Assembly: GCA_903927615.1 (NCBI GenBank)
Contig: CAIYNU010000051.1
Span: forward strand, 1-37,383
Length of the DNA: 37,383 nucleotides
Direction of reading: 5' to 3'
Source of the DNA: an uncultured Rhodospirillales bacterium
GTDB lineage: Bacteria > Pseudomonadota > Alphaproteobacteria > Azospirillales > Azospirillaceae
In this document: positions 1 through 7,011 of the stretch, piece by piece
How the letters are laid out: the number at the start of each line of letters is the position of its first letter
Numbering within the stretch: the first letter of the stretch is position 1
The notes under the pieces: model-generated
Databases searched by the model: none
Told to the model about the DNA's origin: nothing
What the model saw: the letters and a program-made list of their open reading frames with translations, nothing else
Made by a program: the position numbers and the translations under genes

Positions 1-117
1 CACGTTTTCACCGCCATCGCCATCAACGTCGTCCGCGTGGATGCTTGGCTGACCAACCGCCCCATCGCCAAAACAAGGCGATCGGCCTTCGCATCCCTGG
101 CTCCCATGGCCGCATAG
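1..117 (+). pseudogene. Transposase C-terminus, cut by the window edge
   Basis: The first frame is open from base 1 to a TAG at 115-117 and encodes 38 residues. Segments such as AIAINVVRVDAWL and KTRRSAFASL closely resemble the C-terminal ends of transposases I recall from the IS1182 group, where an INxVRxxAWL segment is followed by a basic TRxSxFAxL tail. Only the 3' end lies in the window, so I cannot say whether the upstream gene is intact. No terminal inverted repeat can be checked because the partner end is missing. The assignment to a transposase is fairly safe; the IS family is less so. Confidence 0.6.
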
Positions 118-118
118 G

Positions 119-271
119 GAATTCGCCAGCGGTATCCGCAACGAGGCTGCCCGGGCCCGGGTCCGGCAGGCCACCTACCGGATCATTGGCCCCAATGGCC
201 AAGCCACCCTGGTCAACCACCGGGTGCGCGAGGCTCCCGCGGCGATGGTCGCCGGACGCAGGGACGAATGA
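119..271 (+). pseudogene. Tail of an unidentified gene, probably broken by the insertion sequence
   Basis: A frame directly after the transposase stop runs to a TGA at 269-271 and encodes about 50 residues, including RVRQATYRIIGPNGQATLV. Its codons end in G or C almost throughout, as in the real genes of this window, which supports a genuine coding remnant. It has no start codon or ribosome binding site of its own and reads backwards into the transposase. I read it as the C-terminus of a gene whose front part was removed or displaced by the mobile element. I do not recognise the family. Confidence 0.35.
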
Positions 272-320
272 CCCCGCCGTCGGCACCAGATCGCCGATGC
301 CTTGGCGCCGGGGACCATCG

Positions 321-348
321 GGGCTACGGCCCACTGGGCCGGTAGCCC
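321..348. other. Strong hairpin after the broken gene
   Basis: GGGCTAC and GTAGCCC enclose a second pair, GGCCC and GGGCC, around a 3-base loop, with one bulged G. It lies 50 bp after the stop of the gene remnant and could be its old terminator, but no T-run follows. Confidence 0.4.
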
Positions 349-458
349 TCGAAGGGCCGGCGGTTGATATCCAATCATCATATCCGCACGTTCGCGCCGC
401 CCGCCGCCCGACCCCAAAGGATCGAAGACCCGGACGACCGTATTGACCCGCCGGACGA

Positions 459-546
459 GCGGCCCCATGATAGGGCCAAGGACAACGTGCGGCCCCAGGA
501 TGGGGCCATGGGCGGCGTGCGGCCCCGATGGGGCCATGGGCGGCGT
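459..546. repeat. Three tandem 28-30 bp GC-rich units
   Basis: Units lie at 459-488, 489-518 and 519-546. Each starts GCGGCCCC, contains a GGCCCC/GGGGCC inverted repeat able to form a hairpin, and ends in an ACAACGT or GCGGCGT type sequence. The second and third are nearly identical; the first has diverged. This is the main content of the roughly 475 bp gene-free stretch between the broken gene and cvpA, where I see no convincing gene on either strand. Confidence 0.7.
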
Positions 547-591
547 TGGACGCAATGTGGTTGATCGGCGGCTCGGGACGGGCGAAGAAGG

Positions 592-620
592 CCTGAGTCG
601 GCTGGAGACCTGAGTCGGCT
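592..620. repeat. Short direct repeat upstream of cvpA
   Basis: CCTGAGTCGGCT occurs at 592-603 and again at 609-620, 5 bp apart. It lies about 130 bp upstream of cvpA. Its role is unknown. Confidence 0.5.
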
Positions 621-746
621 TTGGAATGAGGTCCCGTTCGTGCCCGCGCCGTTTGCACCGCCCGTGAACACGCTATGACCGTCCCGCCAAAATCGGTGTC
701 CAACGTGGCTTGTCCCGCCGCCTGAGCTTTTCTTGGGAGACTGTCC

Positions 747-1421
747 GTGAACTTGGTTGACCTGGGCGTCGTCGTGGTGATCGCCCTTTCTGCGGTGCTG
801 GCCCTGGTTCGCGGCCTGGTCAGCGAGGTCCTCTCGGTGGCGGCCTGGGTGGGCGCGGTGTTCGCGACCCTGGCCATCCGCCCGTATCTTGAGCCCTACA
901 TGCGCGCTCATGTCGAGCCGTCATGGCTGGCCAACGGCATGACCATCGCCGGCGTCTTCGTGCTGGCCCTGGTGATTCTGTCGGTGCTGGCCCACGAGAT
1001 TTCCAAAGGCATTCACGACTCGGCGCTCAGCGCCGTCGACCGTTCGCTGGGTCTGGTCTTCGGCGTCGCCCGCGGGCTGGTGCTGGTCACACTGGCCTGG
1101 ATGGTGGTGTCATGGCTGATTCCCGACCCCAAGGACCAGCCCGAGTGGTTGCGCGACGCCCGGACCCGGCCCCTGGCCGAGAGCGGCGCCGCCTACCTCC
1201 AGTCCATGGTGCCAAGCCAGATGCGCACCGACGCCGCGGCCCAGGCCGATGCCGCCAAGGATCTGGCGCTGCAACGGATTCAGGACGCGGAAGCCCTGCG
1301 CCGGCTGACCATGCCAAAACCCGAAGCGACGCCCCAGGCCAGCCCGCCGCCGGCCGATGGCGGTTACAAGAAGCAGGATCGAGGCGATCTCGATCGGCTG
1401 TTCAAAAACAATACCAACTGA
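747..1421 (+). CDS. cvpA: CvpA family inner-membrane protein
   Basis: This 224-residue protein belongs to the CvpA (colicin V production) family, integral membrane proteins of uncertain biochemical role that are often encoded beside purF, as here. The N-terminal 120 residues contain about four hydrophobic helices (roughly 5-25, 28-46, 64-84 and 102-121). They begin with the typical NLVDLGVVVVIALSAVLALV segment, in which a helix starts just after an Asp. The C-terminal 80 residues are hydrophilic, rich in Ala, Gln and Pro, and probably cytoplasmic and disordered. The start is GTG with GGGAGA 6 bp upstream. purF follows after 61 bp, so co-transcription is likely. Family assignment is confident; function in this organism is not known. 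Confidence 0.9.
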   Translation: MNLVDLGVVVVIALSAVLALVRGLVSEVLSVAAWVGAVFATLAIRPYLEPYMRAHVEPSWLANGMTIAGVFVLALVILSVLAHEISKGIHDSALSAVDRSLGLVFGVARGLVLVTLAWMVVSWLIPDPKDQPEWLRDARTRPLAESGAAYLQSMVPSQMRTDAAAQADAAKDLALQRIQDAEALRRLTMPKPEATPQASPPPADGGYKKQDRGDLDRLFKNNTN

Positions 1422-1482
1422 TCCGGAACACGCCATCTCTTTGGTGAGATGACCGCCCGCCCGGCTATTGAGGTCCTGCCCC

Positions 1483-2943
1483 ATGTTCAGCACCGATCCC
1501 TTCGACGACGACAAGTTGCGCGAGGAATGCGGCGTGTTCGGCGTGTTCGGCCACGGCCAGGCGGCCGCGGTCACCGCGCTGGGTTTGCATGCGCTCCAAC
1601 ACCGGGGCCAGGAATGTGCGGGCATCGTCACCATCGACGGCGATCAGTTCCACCCCCACCACGGTCTGGGCCATGTCAGCGAGCATTTTTCCAAGCATGA
1701 GGTGATCGACCGGCTGAAGGGCCGGAGTGGAATCGGCCATGTCCGTTACGCCACCAGCGGCGTCACGGTGATGCGGAACGTCCAGCCGTTGTTTGTCGAG
1801 CTGGAGTGCGGCGGCTTTGCCCTGGCCCACAACGGCAACCTGACCAACGCCCTGATGCTGCGCCGGCAGATGGTCCGTCGGGGCTGCCTGTTCCAATCCA
1901 CCACCGATACCGAAGTCATCGTCCACCTGATGGCCACCGCCCGGGGCGGTTCGGTGATCGACCGCATGGTCGAGGCCTTGCGCCAGGTCGAAGGCGCCTT
2001 CTCGCTGGTGGCGCTGACCCCCGACGCGGTGATCGGCGTCCGCGATCCGCGGGGCGTGCGGCCCCTGGTGTTGGGCCGCGTCAGCGGCGCCCATGGCGCT
2101 TATGTCCTGGCCAGCGAAACCTGTGCCCTGGACATCATCGGGGCCGAGATGGTCCGCGACGTGGAACCGGGCGAAATGCTGGTGCTGGACCAGTCCGGCG
2201 TGCATAGCCTCAGGCCGTTCCAGCCCCGGCCGCGCCGCTTCTGCATCTTCGAGTACATTTATTTTGCCCGTCCCGACAGCGTGATGGAAGGCCAGTCGGT
2301 CTACACCATCCGCCAGCAGATCGGCCGCGAACTGGCCCGGGAAAGCGGCGTCGCCGCGGATCTGGTGGTCCCGGTGCCCGACAGCGGCGTGCCGGCGGCG
2401 CTGGGCTATGCCGCCGCCAGCGGCATTCCGTTCGAACTCGGCATCATCCGCAATCACTATATCGGCCGGACCTTCATCGAACCCAGCGATTCCATTCGCC
2501 ACCTGGGGGTCAAGCTCAAGCACAACGCCAACCGCAGTATTATCGAAGGCAAGCGGGTGGTCCTGATCGACGATTCCATCGTCCGCGGCACCACCTCCAA
2601 GAAAATCGTCGAAATGGTCCGGGGGGCCGGCGCCGCCGAAGTCCATATGCGCATTTCCAGCCCGCCCACCAGCCACTCCTGCTTTTATGGCATCGACACC
2701 CCCGAAGAGGGCAAGCTGCTGGCCCACAACATGACCGTCGACGAAATGGCCCAGTATATCGGAGCCGACAGCCTGGCCTTCCTGTCCATCGACGGCCTTT
2801 ATCGCGCCATGGGCTGCACCGACGGCCGCGACAACCGCGCCCCCCAGTTCTGCGACGCCTGCTTCACCGGCGACTACCCGATCGCCCTGACCGACCGCGA
2901 CGCCCAGTCCGCCGAAACGCCGCTGTTCGCCGCCAGAGCCTGA
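1483..2943 (+). CDS. purF: Amidophosphoribosyltransferase PurF, [4Fe-4S] type
   Basis: This enzyme makes 5-phosphoribosylamine from PRPP and glutamine, the first committed step of purine synthesis, in the cytoplasm. The 486-residue protein has a 15-residue leader ending REE before Cys16, the N-terminal nucleophile exposed by self-cleavage. Next come the Ntn glutaminase domain (RYATSG, NGNLTN) and a type I phosphoribosyltransferase domain with the PRPP loop VVLIDDSIVRGTT near residue 360. Cys254, Cys400, Cys457 and Cys460 match the four cluster ligands of the Bacillus-type enzyme in spacing (146, 57 and 3 residues), so this is a [4Fe-4S] PurF with a propeptide, unlike the cluster-free E. coli enzyme. 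The ATG at 1483 is preferred over a TTG at 1468 because GAGG lies 9 bp before it. Confidence 0.97.
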   Translation: MFSTDPFDDDKLREECGVFGVFGHGQAAAVTALGLHALQHRGQECAGIVTIDGDQFHPHHGLGHVSEHFSKHEVIDRLKGRSGIGHVRYATSGVTVMRNVQPLFVELECGGFALAHNGNLTNALMLRRQMVRRGCLFQSTTDTEVIVHLMATARGGSVIDRMVEALRQVEGAFSLVALTPDAVIGVRDPRGVRPLVLGRVSGAHGAYVLASETCALDIIGAEMVRDVEPGEMLVLDQSGVHSLRPFQPRPRRFCIFEYIYFARPDSVMEGQSVYTIRQQIGRELARESGVAADLVVPVPDSGVPAALGYAAASGIPFELGIIRNHYIGRTFIEPSDSIRHLGVKLKHNANRSIIEGKRVVLIDDSIVRGTTSKKIVEMVRGAGAAEVHMRISSPPTSHSCFYGIDTPEEGKLLAHNMTVDEMAQYIGADSLAFLSIDGLYRAMGCTDGRDNRAPQFCDACFTGDYPIALTDRDAQSAETPLFAARA

Positions 2944-2965
2944 GGGGCGCTCCGCTCGCCCTCAG
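2940..2965 (+). terminator. Hairpin overlapping the purF stop codon
   Basis: CTGAGGGGCG (2940-2949) pairs with CGCCCTCAG (2957-2965) with one bulge; the purF TGA sits inside the left arm. No T-run follows, so it may act as a weak or Rho-assisted terminator or protect the 3' end. Confidence 0.5.
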
Positions 2966-3044
2966 AGTCCCGGGTCGGTGAGAAACCCCGGATCTAGCGG
3001 CCCCACTACTGCCAGCAGTATCCCACACCCTGTTCCGCAACCGA

Positions 3045-3313
3045 AACGTCAGCCCGCTCGCCAAAACTGGCGAAGGCGGACCCGACCGGAGCGAAGCCGT
3101 GGGGTTCCGGTATCGCATCGGTGGCAAGCTGCGGGACATGGGGCTTGGGCCGATGGGGCTTGGGCCGACTCATGCCATCACGCTTGCCGAAGCCCGGCGG
3201 CTGCGGGTCGACGGTGCCGGTCCGCTTCATGCTCGGCACGGCCGCCCGCCAAGCGGTTAAGTTGGAAGCGGCACAAGCGATGACGTTTCAGCAAGGTGCT
3301 GATGCCGAACATT
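3045..3313 (+). pseudogene. Decayed tyrosine-type phage/island integrase, N-terminal part
   Basis: The DNA still spells the N-terminal arm-binding region of a P4-like integrase (DUF4102 type), but in pieces. DPTGAKPW is in one frame near 3085-3110, FRYRIGGKLRDMGLGP and ITLAEARRLR are in a second frame (about 3105-3200), and KLEAAQAMTFQQ returns in another (about 3255-3300). At least two frameshifts separate them, and a 15-bp in-frame duplication at 3138-3167 repeats MGLGP. No catalytic domain follows. It points toward the 3' end of the tRNA-Ser gene 128 bp away, the classic place for an integrase at an attachment site. I infer a former integrated element. The family call rests on motif memory. 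Confidence 0.65.
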
Positions 3314-3319
3314 ATCGGA

Positions 3320-3348
3320 CGGTTCACCCCCGCGCAGGCGGGGAACAC
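3320..3348 (+). CRISPR. Single isolated type I-E-like CRISPR repeat
   Basis: These 29 bases begin CGGTTCACCCCCGC and end GCGGGGAACAC. They match the length and form of the type I-E repeat, including the GC-rich dyad CCCCGC/GCGGGG and the AACAC end. Only one copy is present: the next expected position after a 32-bp spacer holds unrelated sequence, and there is no cas gene in the window. It could be a relic of an array or a solitary repeat carried by the decayed element next to it. The opposite orientation is equally possible for the original array. Confidence 0.55.
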
Positions 3349-3409
3349 TCTTCGTGGAGTGCGTTGATGTAGGAAAGCCGCGAACAGATTGGCGTGGCTT
3401 TCGGCAAAT

Positions 3410-3426
3410 GTGCTTATTTCAAGCAC
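3410..3426 (-). terminator. Terminator-like hairpin after tRNA-Ser
   Basis: On the minus strand GTGCTT and AAGCAC enclose the loop GAAAT and are followed by ATTTG. It lies 15 bp beyond the tRNA 3' end, a fitting place for transcription to stop. The T-run is short. Confidence 0.5.
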
Positions 3427-3440
3427 TCGCCACAGGTCAT

Positions 3441-3533
3441 TGGCGGAGGGAGAGGGATTCGAACCCTCGATACGATTCATCACCGTATACACACTTTCCA
3501 GGCGTGCGCCTTCAACCGCTCGGCCATCCCTCC
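3441..3533 (-). tRNA. tRNA-Ser(GGA)
   Basis: Read on the minus strand, the acceptor stem GGAGGGA (3533-3527) pairs with TCCCTCC (3451-3445), followed by discriminator G and an encoded CCA. The anticodon stem CACGC/GTGTG holds the loop CTGGAAA, giving anticodon GGA, which reads UCC and UCU serine codons. A long variable arm and the GGTTCGAATCC T-arm complete a class II tRNA of 93 nt. Its 3' end faces the decayed integrase, consistent with use as an integration site. Confidence 0.95.
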
Positions 3534-3550
3534 ATCATGCGGCGGCCCGC

Positions 3551-3579
3551 ACCATAGCGACGGGACCAACCCAACGCAA
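3551..3579 (-). promoter_or_regulatory. Probable promoter of tRNA-Ser
   Basis: On the minus strand a -35 box TTGCGT (3579-3574) and a -10 box TATGGT (3556-3551) are 17 bp apart. The -10 box ends 17 bp before the tRNA 5' end, a suitable leader length for a tRNA. Confidence 0.5.
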
Positions 3580-3784
3580 GGGCTGGCGCGTCGGCACGGA
3601 CGATTTTGCTCAGGAAGCCGCCACAGGCTTCACCGGCGCCAACGACTGTTGCCGGAATGCGCGGCGGTGTTGTAGATTGGGGTATGGAGAACCCCAGCAT
3701 CGCAAAGATGTTGGTGGCGTGCGTTGACGCGGGCGGCGGCGGCGCAATCGGCGGGGTCCCCTTTTGTGTTCCGGATATATTGGA

Positions 3785-4864
3785 ATGACGTTTCCTGAAA
3801 CGTACGGCATGTGTCCGACCGCGTGTCGGCGGTCTTTACGGCGCCCGGGCGCGGATTTGCCCGCACCGGTGCTGTCGGTGGTGATCCCTTTCTTCAACGA
3901 AGGGCCGAACGTCGACGCCCTGTTTGCCCGGCTGCTGCCGATTCTCGACGGCCTGGACGTCACCTGGGAGGTGATTTGCGTCAATGACGGCAGCCGTGAC
4001 GACACGCTGGCGCGCCTGCTGACCCTCCATCATCGCCGGGACGCGGTCCGGATCATCGAATTGTCACGGAATTTCGGCAAGGAGCTGGCCCTGTCGGCGG
4101 GCCTGACCTTTGCCCGCGGGGACGCGGTGATCCCCATGGATGCCGACCTCCAGCACCCGCCCGAGCTGTTGGGCCAGCTCGTGGCCAAATGGCGGGAGGG
4201 CTATGACGTGGTGATCGCGGTCCGCGATCACCGCACCGGCCAAAGTCTGGGCCACCGGTTGTCGGCCCGGGTGTTCTACTGGCTGTTCGACCACATGTCG
4301 GAAGTCAAGCTGCCGCGCGAAGCCGGCGACTTCCGGCTGCTCGACCGCCGGGTGGTCGACGTGATCAACCGCATGCCCGAGCGCACCCGGTTCATGAAGG
4401 GAATCTTCGCCTGGATCGGCTTTCGCCAGATTTGCGTCCCCTACGAACAGGGCGAGCGGGCGAGCGGGGAAAGCCGCTGGGGTTTCCTCAAATTGCTGCA
4501 CCTGTCCCTGGACGGGCTTACCGCGTTTTCGAATTTCCCCTTGCGGGTCTGGGGAATCATCGGCGCGGCGGTATCGCTGTTGGCCTTCTTCTACGGCATC
4601 TTCCGGGTCATCCGGACCATGGTTTACGGAATCGACGTGCCCGGCTTCGAGTCCCTGATTGTGGCCATCCTGTTTCTCGGCGGCATCCAGTTGCTCACCC
4701 TCGGCATCATCGGCGACTATCTGGGCCGGGTCTTCTCCGAGGTGAAGGGCAGACCGCTGTTCATCGTCCGGGCCGCTTATGGCTGGGACGAGGACGAGAC
4801 CGATCTTCACCACCACGAGCCGGGATCGTCACCGGACGAACGGTTTCCACCGCACCCGAGGTGA
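3785..4864 (+). CDS. GT2 glycosyltransferase, polyprenyl-phosphate sugar synthase type (GtrB/ArnC-like)
   Basis: This family moves a sugar from a nucleotide donor to undecaprenyl phosphate at the cytoplasmic face of the inner membrane. The GT-A domain begins at LSVVIPFFNEG and shows CVNDGSRDDT for nucleotide binding and the metal-binding DAD of DADLQHPPE (about residues 119-121). It continues with the SRWGFLKLLHLSLDGLTAFS segment typical of the GtrB/ArnC group. Two hydrophobic helices follow (about 257-282 and 293-318), then a short charged tail. The gene lies 175 bp before a GT-C membrane transferase, its likely partner. The start is uncertain: ATG at 3785 has GGA 10 bp upstream; ATG at 3809 is an alternative and both precede the conserved domain. 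The sugar cannot be read from sequence. Confidence 0.85.
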   Translation: MTFPETYGMCPTACRRSLRRPGADLPAPVLSVVIPFFNEGPNVDALFARLLPILDGLDVTWEVICVNDGSRDDTLARLLTLHHRRDAVRIIELSRNFGKELALSAGLTFARGDAVIPMDADLQHPPELLGQLVAKWREGYDVVIAVRDHRTGQSLGHRLSARVFYWLFDHMSEVKLPREAGDFRLLDRRVVDVINRMPERTRFMKGIFAWIGFRQICVPYEQGERASGESRWGFLKLLHLSLDGLTAFSNFPLRVWGIIGAAVSLLAFFYGIFRVIRTMVYGIDVPGFESLIVAILFLGGIQLLTLGIIGDYLGRVFSEVKGRPLFIVRAAYGWDEDETDLHHHEPGSSPDERFPPHPR

Positions 4865-5002
4865 TTGGTAATCACTGGATCAAAAGAAGGGGTCGCCGAG
4901 GCGGTTGTTGCTTCATCGGGCACGAGTCCGTTACAAGGGGCGGTACAGGTCTCTGCCCGCAAAATGGGCGTCGGCCGGGGTTCCGGCCGGAGAGCCAGTC
5001 GG

Positions 5003-5035
5003 GAGGCCATCCGAGAGGCCATTCGAGAGGGGTGA
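5003..5035 (+). repeat. 12-bp tandem repeat that ends in a ribosome binding site
   Basis: GAGGCCATCCGA (5003-5014) and GAGGCCATTCGA (5015-5026) are followed by a partial third copy that reads GAGGGG (5027-5032). That last piece is the Shine-Dalgarno sequence of the next gene, 7 bp before its ATG. Confidence 0.6.
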
Positions 5036-5039
5036 CAGC

Positions 5040-6830
5040 ATGACCGCCGGGGTCCGTAAACCTGACATCGGTGAGTCCCATCGGTCGGGCGGTACCGGTC
5101 GCGCCGGGTTTCAAGGGGCTGGCCTGATTGACCTTCACCACCTGTTCGACGACCTGGCCTGGGTGTGGCTGCTGGCGGTGGCCGTGCTGGTGGTGTTGAC
5201 CTATCGCGAGTACGGCATCATCTGGGATTCCGAGGTTCAGGACGAATACGGCAGAAAGCTGCTGTCCTTCTACCTGTCTGGTTTCCACGACCGCTCGGCG
5301 TTCGAGTTCCAAAACCTCTATCTTTACGGCGGGGCCTTCGACCTGACCGCCGCCCTGCTCAATCAGGTATCACCGCTCGGTGAATACGAAACCCGGCATC
5401 TGCTGGGCGGCATGGTCGGCGTGCTCGGCTTGCTGGGCGCCTGGCGGCTCGCGCGCATGCTCGCGGGGGAGCGCGCGGGCTTCTTCGCCGTGGTCCTGCT
5501 CACCCTCATCCCCGACTATTACGGGCACATGCTGGTCAACCCCAAGGACGTGCCGTTCGCCTGCGGGATGACCTGGACTCTCCATCTGGCCTGCCGCAGC
5601 GTCGGACAGTTGCCCCGTCCGCGGCTTGGGACCGTGCTCGGGTTGGGACTGGCGCTGGGACTGACGCTGGGGACCAGAATCGGCGCCGTGCTGGCCGGGT
5701 TCTATCTGATCCTGATCCTGGCCCTGTATCTGGGGCTGCGCTGGCGCGCCGGGGCATCCGCCCGCGCTACGCTGGGCATTACCCGCCAACTGGCGCTGGC
5801 CTATCTGCCGGCGCTGGTCGTGGCCTATCTGGTGATGGGGGTGTGCTGGCCCTGGGCCTGGCAGTCGCCGCTCAACCCGCTGGTGGCCCTGAGCGTCTTT
5901 TCGCATTTCACCTGGCCCAACGAGGTCCTGGCGGCGGGTGTGGTGTTCAAGGCCTCGGAGCCGCCCATCTGGTACCTGCCGCTGATGCTGGCGGTGAAAT
6001 TGCCGGAAATGGTGCTGGTCGGGTTGACACTGGCGCTGTGGTTTGCCGGCGGCTGGCTGGTCAACTGGCTGAACGACCGCCGACATGGCTTCGCGGTCGA
6101 CAACGACGGCCTGCGCCGCCTCCAATTCCTGATGGTAACGTTGGCAGCGCTGTTCCCCATCGTCTATTTTCTGGTCTTCCGACCCGAAGTTTATAACGGT
6201 ATCCGGCACTTCCTGTTCGTGGTGCCGCCACTGGCGATTCTGGCGGCGATCGCTTTCAACGGACTGTGGCTCGCCATCGACCGCGGCCCGCGCCTGCTGG
6301 GTCGGGCGGCCCTGGCCGGCTTCAGCGTCGCGGTGGTGATCCAGGCCTGGATCATGATGGAACTGCACCCCAACCAGTGCATCTACTATAACGCGCTGGT
6401 GGGCGGCGTGAAGGGCGCCGACGGCCGGTTCGAGCTGGATTACTGGGGCACCTCGGTGGCCCAGGCCGCCGAAGAGCTGGCCACCTATGTCCAGGACGAA
6501 AACGGCGGCAATCCCATCGACCGCACCTACAAGGTTCTGGTGTGCGCCAATCCGGAATCGGCGATGTACTTCCTGCCCAAACAGTTCGAGTTGACCCGAG
6601 TCATCGCCGAAGGCGACTTTTTCATCGGCCTGACCCTCTCGGGCTGCGACAAGAGTGTCGACGGTCAGCAGATCATCCGGGTCGAACGCTTCGGCGCCGT
6701 GCTCAGTGTGGTCAAGGATCGCCGCGACCTCAAGGAGCAGCCGGTCAACATCGCCAAAGGCCCGTCCCAGCCGGCCCTGACCCCGCCACTGCCGACCATC
6801 GCGGTGCCGAGACCCCCTGAGATGCAGTGA
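5040..6830 (+). CDS. GT39-like (GT-C) integral membrane glycosyltransferase
   Basis: The 596-residue protein looks like a PMT/ArnT-type transferase, which moves a sugar from a polyprenyl phosphate carrier to an acceptor on the periplasmic side of the inner membrane. It has a first transmembrane helix at about residues 40-58, then an acidic loop (WDSEVQDEYG) where GT-C enzymes carry the catalytic Asp/Glu. About eight more hydrophobic helices follow, with the segment LVNPKDVPFA characteristic of this PMT_2-like group, then a periplasmic C-terminal region of about 130 residues. The ATG at 5040 has GAGGGG 7 bp before it. With the preceding GT2 it suggests a two-step pathway that decorates lipid A, a polymer or a protein; the acceptor is unknown. 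Confidence 0.75.
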   Translation: MTAGVRKPDIGESHRSGGTGRAGFQGAGLIDLHHLFDDLAWVWLLAVAVLVVLTYREYGIIWDSEVQDEYGRKLLSFYLSGFHDRSAFEFQNLYLYGGAFDLTAALLNQVSPLGEYETRHLLGGMVGVLGLLGAWRLARMLAGERAGFFAVVLLTLIPDYYGHMLVNPKDVPFACGMTWTLHLACRSVGQLPRPRLGTVLGLGLALGLTLGTRIGAVLAGFYLILILALYLGLRWRAGASARATLGITRQLALAYLPALVVAYLVMGVCWPWAWQSPLNPLVALSVFSHFTWPNEVLAAGVVFKASEPPIWYLPLMLAVKLPEMVLVGLTLALWFAGGWLVNWLNDRRHGFAVDNDGLRRLQFLMVTLAALFPIVYFLVFRPEVYNGIRHFLFVVPPLAILAAIAFNGLWLAIDRGPRLLGRAALAGFSVAVVIQAWIMMELHPNQCIYYNALVGGVKGADGRFELDYWGTSVAQAAEELATYVQDENGGNPIDRTYKVLVCANPESAMYFLPKQFELTRVIAEGDFFIGLTLSGCDKSVDGQQIIRVERFGAVLSVVKDRRDLKEQPVNIAKGPSQPALTPPLPTIAVPRPPEMQ

Positions 6831-6861
6831 AGACCAGATGCAGTGAAGACCAGATGCAGTG
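6820..6861. repeat. 16-bp tandem repeat spanning the stop codon
   Basis: AGATGCAGTGAAGACC occurs at 6820-6835 and 6836-6851, and a third copy is partial (6852-6860). The first unit holds the end of the GT-C gene (Met-Gln-stop). As 16 is not a multiple of 3, this is recent slippage outside the protein. Confidence 0.75.
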
Positions 6862-6900
6862 GATCCCCGGGGCGCTGGGACCGCGAATGGGTCCGGCCCG

Positions 6901-6957
6901 AGGCTTTGTGGGCTCTGCCCACACCCGCAAAGGGCCGGTCGGCCCTTTGAACCCCTC
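6901..6957. repeat. Extragenic repeat with two hairpins, copy A
   Basis: GTGGGC/GCCCAC (6908-6922) and CAAAGGGCC/GGCCCTTTG (6928-6949, loop GGTC) form two adjacent perfect hairpins, ending TTTGAACCCC. The same layout occurs at 33189-33246 in the opposite orientation. Both copies lie between convergent genes, so they may serve as bidirectional terminators. Confidence 0.6.
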
Positions 6958-7011
6958 ACGTCCTGAGGTCCAGGAGGCGAGCCGGCCGGCGGATGCAGGG
7001 CCACGGCCCCT

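Noticed and set aside
653-679. A TTGCAC/TATGAC promoter for cvpA
   Set aside because: The spacing is only 15 bp, too short to claim as a normal promoter.
23-911. Several overlapping minus-strand open frames at the left end
   Set aside because: They are low-complexity, run through the tandem repeats and into cvpA antisense, and have no ribosome binding sites or recognisable domains.
3381-3409. A second CRISPR repeat one spacer length after the first
   Set aside because: The sequence at the expected place shares no clear similarity with the repeat, so there is no array.
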